From: Ophioceras dolichostomum | Lineage: Eukaryota > Ascomycota > Sordariomycetes > Magnaporthales > Ophioceraceae | Direction: 5' to 3' | DNA length: 64,000 bases | Assembly: GCA_003049485.1 (NCBI GenBank) | Contig: PYST01000142.1 | Span: 652-64,651 of the forward strand | Part shown: in pieces, positions 32,825-44,857 of the stretch | Layout: the number at the start of each line of letters is the position of its first letter | How positions within the stretch are numbered: position 1 is the first letter of the stretch | Notes under the pieces: generated by a model | Told to the model about the DNA's origin: nothing | The model's database searches: none | What the model saw: only the letters and a program-made list of their open reading frames with translations | Position numbers and translations under genes: made by a program

Positions 32825-35753
32825 ATGGCACTGTATCTCACGCCCGCGAAGATCGGGCTCCTCGCACTCGTCGAGGTGTACGTGGTAGGCGCCGTGCCGA
32901 CCGAGGCGACCGTGGCGGTGCTGCACTTCCTGGCCTCGCACCTGGTCGACAACGCGATGCCGATGCCCACGGAGGACGAGTGGTCGACGGCGACCGAGGC
33001 CGTGGACATTGTGACCTCGATCGCCGAGTTCGAGCGCGTGCTCTCTCCGTACCGCGCCGCCACCGCGACGCCGGGCCGGAGGCTGTGGGACGTCTTCCTC
33101 CGCCTGCTGTGGCGGATCGACTCGCTGGACCGGATGCACGCCTTCTTCGAGGGGGACCTGCCGAGGCTGCTGGCGTTGACCAAAGCAGAGCGGCGCCTCG
33201 TGCTGGAGCACGGGAAGGAACTGCCGGGGGAGAACGTGGTCCTGCTGGGCCACCTGTCGCCTCTCGGCACCTTCGTCAAGCAGTCGCGGCTGCACTTCTC
33301 GAGGCTGTCGTTCTCTAAGGTCTCAGAGCTCTGGAGCGCGTTTGTCAAGTACCGGCAGCCCACCTCTTCGTACTGGCGGCGGAGGAATTCGACCGGCATC
33401 GACAGCCTCGCGTTCGACAGTGTCCTGCTGGCCGGCCAGCACGACTGGGGTGGTCCGGGGACCGACAGCCTGGCCGGGATCATCTACGGTGATCTGAGGC
33501 CAGAGGCGTTGACGAAGCCGCCTTTGGTCAGCACGGAAGACATTGCATCGTTGCTCGAATTCCTCGTTGCGCAGCTCTCGAGTACGTTGTTCCCGTTGCT
33601 TTCCTCGTGAATCACTGTAAATCACTGTGAATCACTGTGAATTACTTCACCGGGGCTGACGATGCATGACGAGCCGTGGTGTTACAGAGACCGGAGCCCG
33701 CGTCCCACCAGAGATCCTATGCCATTATCGAGAAATTCTCCAAGAATGCTTGGTGACACCAAGTCTTGCGCATTACCTTTCGTATGTTCTGGATCTCCAC
33801 CCTCCTGCTTTTATGACCAACTAGCCTCGCGAGTATGCATCTCTCAGCAGCTTATGATGGACATACACTCTCTGCAGCTTCCTCGAGTCCTGGCGATCAG
33901 GCGACTACCCGAACTCGTTCGACCTGCTGCACCGCTACTTCGACTACACGGTGCAGAGGGGCGACCGCATCTCCTACCAGTACGCGCTGCTCAACATGGC
34001 CGTGCTGCAGGCCGACTTCGGCTGCTTCCAGGACGCCGTGTCCACCATGCTCGAGGCCGTGTCGACAGCGCGCGAGAACAGCGACCACGTCTGCCTCAAC
34101 TTCTCGCTCAGCTGGCTGTTCCGGTTCGGCCACGCCCACCCGTCCTTCGTGCGCGAGCTGCAGTCGCGGAGCGTGCTGGCGTCCGACAAGGAGATCCTGG
34201 CGTTCCTGCGGGCGCAGGCCAGGGAGGCCGGCGGGTGGGTGCTGTGGAGCTCGGCTGTCCTCAACGAGGCCAAGATGGGCCTGTGCAACGGCGAGAGCGT
34301 CTCGGCCGCGGCGGAGCTCATCGTGCTCAGCTCGCGGGTCGTCGTGGAGCACAACCTCAAATCCGCCGTCCCTGTGCAGATGTCGCTGACGAGCGCCATG
34401 TACGATCGGCTGGGCGTTACCTCGCTCTCCCACATAGTCTGCGAGGTGTTCATCCGCGTGCACGCACGCAAGGCGTATTTTGACGACGAGATGAGGGCCA
34501 CCTGCCGGCTTGCGGGGATACTTGCCGGCCGCGGCCAATACGACGATGCGATGGCGCGGCTTGAGGCGCTGGACCCTACCTCCCTCCGTGCGTGGAAGTC
34601 GGGCCAATACTGGCGCCGTTTCCGGGGCCTGATCAAGCTGCGGCGCGAGCTGCACCGCGACGAGCTCGGCGCCGCGGACCACCTTGTCGCGCAGCTCCAG
34701 CAGTGGGGGCCGGAGAGCTTCGAGCCGGACATCGTGCACATGATCGACGGGCTCCACGTCGACGCCCTCCAGCGCCACGGGGAGATGGGACTCGCCCTCG
34801 CCAAGACGAACGTCTGTATGGCAGAGCACCGCGACCAAGGCAGGGACATCGCACTTCGCATACGTCTACTCATAACCAAGGCGAATCTTCACGCCAGGGC
34901 TGGCCGGCCACAAAAGGGCTTCACGCTGGCCATGCGCGCCGCCTCGAAAGCATGGCGAGCCCGCTTGCTCACCGTGCTGTGGAATTCCCTCGGCGTGCTG
35001 TCCCACATCCTCGTCTCGCTGGGCGAGTTCGCGGCCGCGGCGCGCATTCTCGTCGCGGTCATCCCTCGCGCCCTGGAGACCGACATGGCATTCGTCGCCG
35101 GCGGGTTGTACTCCGTTCTCGCGGACGCATACATGGGCCTCGCGGGCGAGTTGTCGGGCGACGCTCTCCGGGCCATGCGCTCTCTGACGCCTGTCGTGGC
35201 TCCAACGCCAAAATCGAACAGGACTGGCGGCCCGACGACGCAGACACGCATCAGCCTGACCGCCGCAGTAGCCAGGCTGTCAGAACAAGAGCCACAAGAA
35301 CAACAAAGACCTTCTTCAATGATGATGATAGACGACGACGACATCAACGAACTCTCATCACAAATACAGCCGCCGCAGCCGCCGCCGTCAACACAACCAC
35401 AACCACAAGGATCGAGCGGCAGCGGCAGCGGCAGTTACTCCAAAACCAACAGCCCACACGCCGCAGCGGCTCAGCGCATGCTAGAGATGACGACCAAGGC
35501 CGTCGAGTCCCTCGAGCGCGCCTTCGCCCACTTCTCCGCCGTGGACGACCTGGTGAAGCAGTGCGAGACCCGCGCGAAGCAGGCGACCATCATGCGCGTC
35601 GTTGGAGACCAGGACAGGGCGGAGGACTACGCTGCTCAGTATCTTACTTTGAAGAGGGAGAGGGGCGCTACTGCTGCTGCTGCTACTACTACTGCTGCTA
35701 CTGCTACTACTGCCCCTGCTGCTACTGCTGCTACTGCTCTTTCTCAAGCTTAG
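32825..35753 (+). CDS. APC5: Anaphase-promoting complex subunit 5
   Basis: Three exons (32825-33581, 33688-33781, 33878-35753) join in phase to 908 residues. The middle exon (KTGARVPPEILCHYREILQE) is needed to link the N-terminal block, which opens MALYLTPAKIGLLALVEVYV, to FLESWRSGDYPNSFDLLHRY. This reading restores the family sequence. TPR-like helical repeats fill the C-terminal two thirds. Apc5 is a scaffold in the platform of the APC/C ubiquitin ligase, linking Apc1/Apc4 to the TPR arm, and so acts in anaphase onset and mitotic exit. A low-complexity insert (about 35275-35460: Gln/Pro/Ser and acidic runs) and a Thr/Ala-rich tail are unusual for the family. The gene diverges from APN2 across a 770-bp shared upstream region. 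Confidence 0.9.
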
Positions 35754-35835
35754 ATTCAGACTCAGAGTCAGACTCAGAGTCATAGTCAGACTCACACTCA
35801 CTCACACTCACACTCACACTCACACTCAGACTCGA
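35754..35835. repeat. Microsatellite directly after the APC5 stop
   Basis: Runs of cagact/cagagt hexamers followed by (actcac) units begin immediately after the APC5 TAG. They continue the frame for 29 codons to a TGA at 35841-35843. Confidence 0.8.
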
Positions 35836-37440
35836 AGGCGTGAGTGGTGGAAAGAGACGCAAGGCCTCTTTTCAGTGCCTTATTCTCTTTTGGGGGAACC
35901 AGTGTCACCTGGTCTCATTTGCATACTAGTACATTCAAGAACGGGTGAGCAAGTAAAATAAATGGTAGAACGGGAACGGCAGCGCGGCATCATGGGGCAG
36001 CATCATGACGGGGTATATCATCGGTTAGGTTGCCATTCCTTTACTAGCGAGCGGCATATAGATACTACGGACGGGCTACTACAGACCTATAGATAAGGAG
36101 CCGCTTTTGTTTCGAATTTTGTAATTTGAATCGGTGTTCGTCGATCACTGGGTACACGTGATCAAACCTTGGTGGTTGCTTTTTCACTGATGTTCAAGCT
36201 GAACTTTGACTCTGTCTTTGGCGAACTTCTTCCTTACAGCGTCCTCCAGCAGGCCTTTGAGATTGGAAGTGAGATTTTGCACAAATGGCCAGGACTGGCA
36301 CAAAATAAGCCGGCAAGTTGCTATGCTCTGAAAGGGTTTGTCTGCCTCTTCCTTTGAGCTGGTGGTCCTCAGGATTCTTGGGGACGCTGGTCGTGTGTCC
36401 CAGCCCATGTCCCCAACCCATGTCCACTCCCAGGTGGTGATTTCAGCTGGGATTCTGTCGTCTGGGTCTACGGAGGAGGGGACTCGCGGCCTTCCGTCGA
36501 GGAAATCTTGCTAGGTACTTCGTAGGTACCTGTTATTAAATTAAGAAAGTAATATTGACCGCCACTTTGTTGCTTTCCACGCACCCTTGCAGGTTGCCCC
36601 CGCATGCTTCTCAGCCCACAACGCCCGGTTTGGGTGCCTTCTGCGGCCCTCGACGACGCCCGGCTTTGGTGCGTCCTGGCTGCCTCCTGGCTGCCTTCTG
36701 CAGGGTGTTATATGCGGCGCTTCCGGACCAGCTTCCGGACCAGCGTCCGGACCAGGCGCTAAGACATGGATGCTGGGTATCATACGGCCAAATCAGGCAT
36801 CCGGTGAGAATATTGGACGGACATCCGGCGCGGCCAAGCCAGACATCCGGTTAGAACAAAGAGGGGATCGTCGCCTGCCCCCACGGCACGTACGGAAGAA
36901 GAGGGAGCCGAGAATGTGGTGACTCATGGAGCCAGCAGGACTCAAGGCGGGACAGATTCGGGAAGGCCGTCATCGGACTCACGAAGCGAGTAGGTTCATG
37001 ACGGAGGGCACGAACCACGTATTGCCGGTGCTGCCTGTTTCCTGGTTGGTGCCCACGCACAATAACCAAGGCCACCAAGGCCGCCAACGCACGAGAGACT
37101 AGGACCAGGGCTTTCCTGACGGAGGGCTGTCCATCGCCTGTCTGCTACACAGTACGTCTAGTATCGCGTCCCTGTCCATGCCCCCTGACAGACACTTGAG
37201 TGCCGTACCTTATATAATCAGACGTACTCGCATCAACTTCCTCTTTCTTTTTTGTAGTCGGTCGACCGACTCGCCCCAGTTGTCGGATAAAATGGTCATC
37301 GATCTGTAGGATATTCCTTGCAGATTCCCTTCTTTCTTTCTTCGTCCTATCGGCCACGGCAGAACCAAGGACTGACAGAAAAAGTTCACAGAAGTTATTC
37401 TCCCCCTGCACAAGTCCACCACCGTCCGGCGGTCGTCACG
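35836..37440. other. Intergenic region between APC5 and the protease relic
   Basis: No supported gene. It includes a GGTACCT motif near 36517-36530, a doubled cttccggaccag (36719-36743) and pyrimidine-rich DNA from 37230 to 37350. Confidence 0.5.
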
Positions 37441-40400
37441 ATGGAGACGGCCCTTGAGGCTTCAGCATACCACAATGGGTGGAAAGCGGCTCAAAATCGC
37501 CCGCGACGCAGCGTGTTCCTTCCACGTCACCACACTCAAGTCCTACGAGGGCTACGAAGCGGATTGTACTGAAGCCAGTGGCTGCATCGTGGACAAGAAA
37601 CGCGCCTTGGTCCTCATGAACGCCCATGTCGTGGGCGACAATCTGTCGAAGGGCTATGTCGTGCTCAGCGACAATCGCAAGGTTGGTCTGATGCCCATCC
37701 ATCTAGCGGCTGCTACCAGGCTGCGTTCCTGGCCGTCATGGCCGTCATGGCCCTCCCTTTGACCGACTGGCTGCTAACCACCCAACGTCCCGTCCCTCAA
37801 TACTCCACGCCGGCTGTCTAGTTTGATTTCCGAGTCGAGTACATCGATCCGCTGCACGACTTTGCCATCGTCGCCCTTCGCGCGGAAGACGTATCGGTCT
37901 CGAAGGACCTAGGCTGGGAGGTGAAGCTCGAACCAAGGCGGCTTCAGGAGGGTGTCGAGGTACACCGGGTGAGCAACGAGTCCTGCCTGAGAGGCAACGT
38001 CGGACAGGGCTTCATTGGCCAAATCGACTGCAACCCGCCTGACATTGAGGGGTGGGAGCGTCAGGACGCCAACATCGACTATGTCTCGCTCTCCATGGTC
38101 ACGCAGGGTGGCAGTTCCGGCAGCATGGCCGTTGACTGCAACGGCTACGGCGTAGCTCTTACGTGCAGCGGCGGCCTGTCCGACGCCTTCCTGTTGGGCG
38201 TGGCGCTGCCCTTGAAGGCCTTGCGGGCACTGCAGCGTGGCAAGCCGGTCACACGTGGCACCCTGCAGGTCAAATGGGGGCTGAAGCCCCTCCACGAATG
38301 CGTGAGGTGCGGACTGGCCAAGATGTAGGTGAAGTGGTTCAAGGATCTGGGCGTCAGGAGCCTGGTCTACGCACAAGCCGTCTTGCCAGGCGGCCCGGCC
38401 GACGGCAAGATCGAGGTCGGCGACATCCTGTTGACGCTGGACGGCCGTCCCGTCGCCAGCATGCTCCGGGTGAAATCCACATGGATGGCCACGTCAACGA
38501 AGTCACCGAGCTTGCATGCTGGGGGGCTAAGGGCGACTTCGAGGCCGACTGCACCATCCAAGACCTCCACGGCCTCACTCCCGCCCATCTTCTCATGCGC
38601 AACGGGACCGTGTTCCACGACATGGCGCTCGCCACTGCTTTCCGCCGTGGAATCCCCGTCCAGGGCGTCCTTGCTTGCCGAAAAGCCAAGCCGCCGTTCC
38701 GAGGATTGATGCAGGTGGTGTCGATCGATGATACCCCCATCACCGATGTGAAGCAGCTATCCCAGGTGCTGGAAGATCTGAGCGGTAATCCGACGAAGGT
38801 CGTGGCCAGGATCGGCCAGACACCCTTGAGCGACCGCGCAGACTTGCTTCCCCAGAGCGGGTATCTCCTCAGGGCCACCGACCAACCCTCGTGCGATTTC
38901 GAGAGGNNNNNNNNNNNNNNNNNNNNNNNNNNNNNNNNNNNNNNNNNNNNNNNNNNNNNNNNNNNNNNNNNNNNNNNNNNNNNNNNNNNNNNNNNNNNNN
39001 NNNNCCCGGCCCTCCTCCCGGCCCCCCTCCCGCGGCGAGAGGAGGCAAGTGGCAAGGAAGGAGGAGACCTGGACGGCCCGGTTAGTTCACTCCGGCCAGC
39101 CGACCTCGCCATCCCGGAAGCGGTAGCAGTGGTCTTCTCCTCCGTCATCCAACACCAAGCGTACCGCGATATTGGCACTGAAAGCGCAATGATCGATGCC
39201 CTAGGATTCGGCCTGGTGCGACGGGGAAAGGGGCCTCGCCCTTATCCTCCGCGACGACATCGGCCTGTTCGACAAGGTCTTGGTCACGGTGGGCGGAAGG
39301 CAGGCCACTCGCGCGCGAGCCATCTTCGTGCGCCCGACGCACAGCGTGGCGGTGTTGAGGTTCGATACCGCCCCGGTCGATAAGAGCCTTCTGCACGCGT
39401 GCAGGTTCGCCCCCCGCTGGGAGTCCGAAGCCGTCGGGCGAGGTAGCGATGTCTTTTACGCGCCGCTGGACTTCATGCGTATGACGGTGTCCAAGACGAA
39501 AGTCGCGAACATGGGCGAGCGGTGCCACCTCGCCAGTAGGGATGTCCGGGAGGTGTCCTTCGCCTTTCGCCATGTGACGTGTCGCCTCGAGGACGCAACC
39601 GTGTCCGACCAGGACGACCTCGGTGTTCTGCTCAACGACATGGGCGAATCCTTGCCCTGGTGGACTACGCCACCGACAACTACTACCTCTCGGCCCACGA
39701 ACTTCTGGACGCCATCGGTCACGTTCTCAACAACGGCCGGGAGGCAGCAGATGCGCCCTTCTTCCGGGAATTGGACGTGAGCGAGCTTTCGCTGGACTAC
39801 GCCATCAACGTCGGGCTTTCCGACGAGAAGTTCATCTCTCGCATCACAGGCCCTCCTCGCCTGCTGGAGATCGCCAAGGTTCCCTACCGCCTTCTCAGTC
39901 CAAGGACCGAGCGCCACCCGCTGCGCGTGAGCGACATCATCCTGGAGGTGGAAGGCGAGGTGGTGACGATGTCTGCCGATCTGAAGTTCCAGTACACGAA
40001 GCCTTCGCTGCACATGCTCGTCCTGCGCGGTGGCCAGAAAGTGGAGGTCGACGTCCCCCTCCTCTCGGACAAGGACACCAGAGCCAGACGGATCATCAGC
40101 TTCTGCGGCGCCTCGGTGCAGGAGCCGTGCCTTGGCGCGCGGATGCAGTGCACTCGTGTCGACTCCGGCGCGTTCGTGACGGCCGTCAGGATGGGCTCCC
40201 CGGCCTACGAATGCGGCTTCCCGCTCCAGGCGATGATCAACGAGGTCAATGGCGAGCGTGTTGAGACGCTGTACACGTTCCTGGCGCTGGACAGAGACAT
40301 CCCCTACGAGACCAACATCCAGCTCCAGACCGTGGACGTGCTGACGGGCAAGGAAAGCCGCCTTGTGCTCAAGAAAACGGTCATCTTCCCAACGACAGAG

Positions 40401-40535
40401 CTGGTCATGGATGAGACAGGCAAACTCACTAAGACGGTGGTGGATGGCGAAGCTTTCGATGCCATCCTGCGGAAGCACGCCGGCATTGGTGGGCTCCCTG
40501 CCCGGGAGGGCTGGTGTACTGAGGGAAGGTACTAG
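37441..40535 (+). pseudogene. Decayed Nma111/HtrA-like serine protease
   Basis: From an ATG at 37441 to a TAG at 40533-40535 the sequence follows the layout of fungal Nma111 (nuclear HtrA/Omi-type protease with two protease-like halves and PDZ domains). A first half carries the triad His (37625-37627, in MNAHVVGD), Asp (37858-37860, DPLHDFAIV) and Ser (38116-38118, GGSSGS). Then come the PDZ-like GPADGKIEVGDILLTLDGRP, a degenerate second half (SVAVLRFD) and further PDZ-like parts (SDIILEVEGEVV). An intron fits 37681-37821. Lesions: frame changes near 37489, 38465, 39225 and 39651, a TAG at 38326-38328, and a 98-N gap at 38907-39004. The triad residues remain, which suggests recent decay or sequence errors. 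It is far from a typical housekeeping Nma111, so probably an extra diverged copy. Confidence 0.75.
38907..39004. other. Assembly gap within the protease relic
   Basis: 98 N bordered on the right by a C-rich tract (cccggccctcctcccggccc). The missing segment should encode the junction between the first and second protease-like halves. Confidence 0.95.
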
Positions 40536-42506
40536 TCGTGTTGTGGTTCATGGCGCGTAAGAAGTACGGCGGTGGTCGACTGTATACGGTGGTTGGTCGA
40601 CTGTACGTGGTGGGACATGGTTTGCTCATTCGTCATAGGAGATCGTAGGAGAGATTAGGTAGGAGAGATTAGGTATTTACCGGACGTCCAACGAAATAAA
40701 ACACACTGTCGCTCGCTGCATTCGTGCCGTGGTCAACGTGTCACCCACGGCGAGCCACCAGCCGCGGGTCCTGCAGGTCAGGTTGGCCACGTCCCCCAAA
40801 AAAAACGGAGACGCCTTCCCACAAACCTACCGGCTGGTTCGCACAAGGCGGCGTCGGTGACTCGGGGCCGGTCCGGTATGGGCTCCAGGGGCTCATCGAG
40901 GAGCGCACGAGCTGCCAGGTCGAGATTGTAAGGCCGAACTGGACCAGCGAGACGGGGAAAGCCAGTCAAAAGAACTTATGCCCACGTTCCGCCAGTGCTG
41001 TGCTGCCGCAACAAGTCCACCAGATACTAGTAAGGACGACGTTTAAACACCAGGAGACGAAAATATCCCGCCGTAAAAATAATGCAAAGGTCGCAGGCGA
41101 CCGTGAATGAGAGATGAAAAAGAAGAGGACAGATAGAACGACTGCATGATTTGCAGTACAGATGGACATGGCGAACGAGAGGTTGTGAATTGCCCGGGGT
41201 GGTTGGAATTCGCGTCGTGAGAAGGTTGGGGAAAGGACTCCTGGCCGCCGCTGCCGGGTCCTGGAGATCGCTCCTCCTATTTTGGGGGTTTTAAGATAGG
41301 TGCTTTTGCAATGCTCTTGCTATCTTTGGACATCATCTATTGATCCATACGACTTTCCCAATCGTTTTGAGAAGATCTCGAAAGCATTTCAAAAAGCTAA
41401 AAGGACAAATAGTAGGCAGGTGATCTTGCGATCTCTTTACTCACCCCCGGCAAGTCGGAGTTCTTACACTGGCGTCCTCCATCCTGCCTGGAACATGACA
41501 AAAAAGATCCCGAAATTTCCTCTGCAACTGCACTAGATGATCACTATAGACAAAGGAGATTGGCGATCGCCTCTTACATTTTTCTCTGGTCGGTCGCTCG
41601 CTCAGTCAGTCAGGTCGCAGCCCCGTCGTTAGACGGCAACAGGCTCCGACTCAGGACCCCAGGAAGGACCGCCTTTCCTCGCACGCCTTCGCCCACACAG
41701 GGCTTCCCGGATCATTCTCGAACAATGACTTCTCGAGCCCGCGGCCACCACGCCATCTAGCACGACATACGTGGCAGTGACCCCGACATTCTTGCAACGT
41801 GTCCATTGCCCCGTGTACTCGACCTTCCGGATCATCTTGCAGGTGTTGGAGTACTAGTTGCTTCCGGGAGTTCAGGGTGCAGAGTGTGGAAAGCATGTCC
41901 ACGTTGCATGTTCGTCGTGATCCCGTAGCCCGGCACAGCCTCGACCTCGAACCAAGACAGAGATTTGATATGTGTGGTAGGGGAACCAATGACTTGGAAA
42001 GAAAAGAAAAATGAAAAGAAAAGAAATTAAGCAAAGAAAGTACTAAGTGAGAGAAGCCGACCTTGTATTCTGTTGCGAAGTGAAAGAAGCTAGGGAAAGC
42101 CCGTTGGCTCCAGTCAGGCTGGTTGGCTACGAATGCCGCCCAACATTGTTTTTCTTTAGGTGCCATGGCTGGCTGAATGGTCACAATGGAAGACACTAGG
42201 GCTTCTGTCTTCCTGGAACTGGTCGGCCAAAAGCCGTCATGCTCCTAACGCAAGTCATTTTCCGCCAAGGCAGACGGCGTCTTTTTCTGCGGAAGGTCGA
42301 AATTGAGATACTCTGCTGCTCTCGTCCGTCTCCGAGGGCAACTGGAGGATGTGCCGCCCCTCTCAACCGACGCCTCCTGCACGCCCATCCCTACGGATTC
42401 CACTCTCGCGTCAGGCCCCCGTCGGCGACCACTTCATCAAGCGCCCGAGACCCTCTTCACCAGAGGAAGGGACTCGCGGCCTTCGTCCTGCAGGAGATCG
42501 CCACCT
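40536..42506. other. Intergenic region right of the protease relic
   Basis: No gene seen. An open segment just before the microsatellite (about 42459-42506, GLAAFVLQEIAT) could be the upstream part of the kinase relic described below. Confidence 0.4.
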
Positions 42507-42789
42507 GCTCTCTCTCTCTCTCTCTCTCTCTCGACACACACACTCTCTCGACACACACTCTCTCTCGACACACACTCTCTCTCGACACACTCTCTCTCTC
42601 GACACACACTCTCTCTCGACACACACTCTCTCTCGACACACACACACACACACACACACTCTCTCTCTCTCTCTCTCTCTCTCTCGACACACACACTCTC
42701 TCGACACACACTCTCTCTCGACACACACTCTCTCTCGACACACACTCTCTCTCGACACACACACACACACTCTCTCTCTCTCTCTCTCG
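42507..42789. repeat. (CT)n / (CA)n compound microsatellite
   Basis: A 280-bp array alternates CT runs with a 16-18 bp unit, ctctctcgacacacac. It contains two larger blocks that resemble each other (42513-42660 and 42660-42790), so part of the array was itself duplicated. All frames through it are open but meaningless. Confidence 0.95.
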
Positions 42790-42960
42790 ACATCATTCAC
42801 AACGACCTCAATCCGGCAACATTGCAATCACCCAGATGACGAGGCGGTGATCCTCGATTTCGGCAGCAAGCACCTGCCTCGGCGTATCGCTTCATCGAAC
42901 GGAACGGACACGCGGATGGACTTCGACCGAAACTCGGCCATTGACCTCAATTTGAACTAG
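42790..42960 (+). pseudogene. Protein-kinase catalytic-loop fragment
   Basis: Directly after the microsatellite the sequence reads IIHNDLNP, then NIAIT, then DDEAVILDFGSK in successive frames, with one base missing near 42816 and another near 42833. HNDLNPxN and DFG are the catalytic-loop and metal-binding motifs of fungal kinase-like proteins. The following residues fade into unrelated sequence and the original frame ends at a TAG (42958-42960). The N-lobe is not recognisable beyond the possible GLAAFVLQEIAT upstream of the microsatellite. This is therefore a broken remnant with the microsatellite grown inside it. Confidence 0.6.
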
Positions 42961-44857
42961 CAACTGGGTAGGTCTCTCATTACCATGCTATGCTCTCTCC
43001 AACACGCCGTGGAGGGATTGGTAGACGCAGTGTGTCGACCGAGTCTCGAGAAACAAACAACCAATGAAGAGCTGCTGACGTTCCCTTCGCATGAAAATGC
43101 ACTTTCCATCGTCGAATCAAGCACCAGGTCCGCGGTTGACTGCTTCGAGTCTCGGTCTTGGACAAGAATGTGCCAGGCAGCATGTGCGCAGTTGGTAGGC
43201 CAGCTGGCTACCAGGTCAGAGCTCGGGAAGATGAGGCGGGCAGTGGTTGTCACGCACATAACTCACTCACTCACTTGTCCTTGGATGGGGTGGTGTACAC
43301 CAACGCTGGCCTTTTGGGGGGTGACGGCTCGGGGACGGAAGAGGGACACTCTCATCATTCTAATTATTATTCCACACTTCTGGGACCCGCCCCTCCGTCC
43401 CGCTCCTCAAGCGTACGGGCAAGCTCTCGGCTGCCCAGAAGCCGGGCCAAAAAAAAGCCGGGATTAGTATCAATGGAGACAGACACCTGGTACGGAGGAG
43501 AGCTTAGCATTCCTGGAGCTTGGTGACCCTCCTTTCGCCATCCATGATACAGAGACAATTTCTGTATACTGGCGACCGCAGTGCGCTTAAAGTCGGGAAG
43601 GAGCCTGTTCCCCACAGCTAGAGACCGTCCGTCTGCATGAGGCAAAAAGGAAGATGGGATGCAACAGGGGCATTGATTGTAGCTTAGGTATCCTGCTGTT
43701 GTGTTCAACCAGAAGCGAGAGAGAAGCGATAGGCAGGTTGGGAGATAGGGTAGTAGGGCAAGATGAAGGAAGCCTGCATGAGGCGCTTTGCATTTGCTTT
43801 GCTTGCTTCTTCTTCTTCCGTCAGTTTCCACCACGACGTCACTTACGGGGTCACCGATGAGCGCTGCATGATAGATGAGGAACTTGATTTTTCCTGGTTC
43901 AAGTTGCTCATTGATGCCGAGGGCCCGGCATGCATGCATGTTCCATCGAATCACATTCGGCGGCATGTGCACTTGCTTCGTGGCAGCTGTAGCCAAGCTC
44001 TGTTGCGCTCTGTCGCGCTTTGTGGTCGAGGACGGTCAGGCTCTGTTTCTCTCTCTGTGATAGGCAAGCTCTGTCTGGTAGCAAACATAAGCTCTGCATG
44101 TGGTCCGGATGGAAAATTGACGGCTGCCTGCATATTCACAGCCTGCCTGCATAGCTATCCAAATTGGGAAGCTCCAGACGGCGGCGAACTTGGCACTTTC
44201 CAGTCGAGCTATCACAAATCGCCCGTCGCAGTTTTGTGAGCTGGCAGACAGTAGGGGGCGACACGGATAGGTGCGTGGCCATATCTTTCTTTGGTCGAGA
44301 AAGCGGCTCGGAAGGAAGCGGCCTTCCGCGGGTTGAAGATGTTGAAGGGAGCAAAAGGGCCTGCTGGCCACCGCCGCTTTTGATTGTGAGCTGTCAGAAA
44401 ATGACAGTCCGAATGTGTTACACGGCAACGCATCGGGAAGGAAAAAAAAAGGGAGACAAACACGGTCATGGTCATGGCCCCGGTCGCGCACCGACGAACG
44501 CGCGGGCGGACTGGAAGTGCGAATCGCTAGATAGTTAGAGAATCCCCCGCAACAGCGATAGGGATATGTATGCATCCGCTTCTGACTCGAAGAATCGAGG
44601 GAGGAGACGTGCAGAATCAGCAGCGGGTCGACGAGATGGGCGGAGCAGGTGCGTTATCCAAGGGAAATGATGATGATGACGATCATAGTGTAGACTCTAG
44701 AGAAGAACGGAGCACATGTACAGTTTGGCGCAAGGGGAATAGGGCTTGCTCAGAATCCATCATTGTTCACAACGGTCGATGATCGATCCTCCGCTCTAAG
44801 AAAGACCCTTCTCTCCTCTCCTATGCTTTCTATCATGCAGAGCGAGCAGAGTACTGT
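42961..44857. other. Intergenic region left of COX13
   Basis: No supported gene in 1.9 kb. The last part should contain the COX13 3' untranslated region. Confidence 0.5.

Noticed and set aside
42303..42960. Several overlapping frames of 100-200 codons on both strands
   Set aside because: Produced by the CT/CA microsatellite, whose unit has no stop in any frame.
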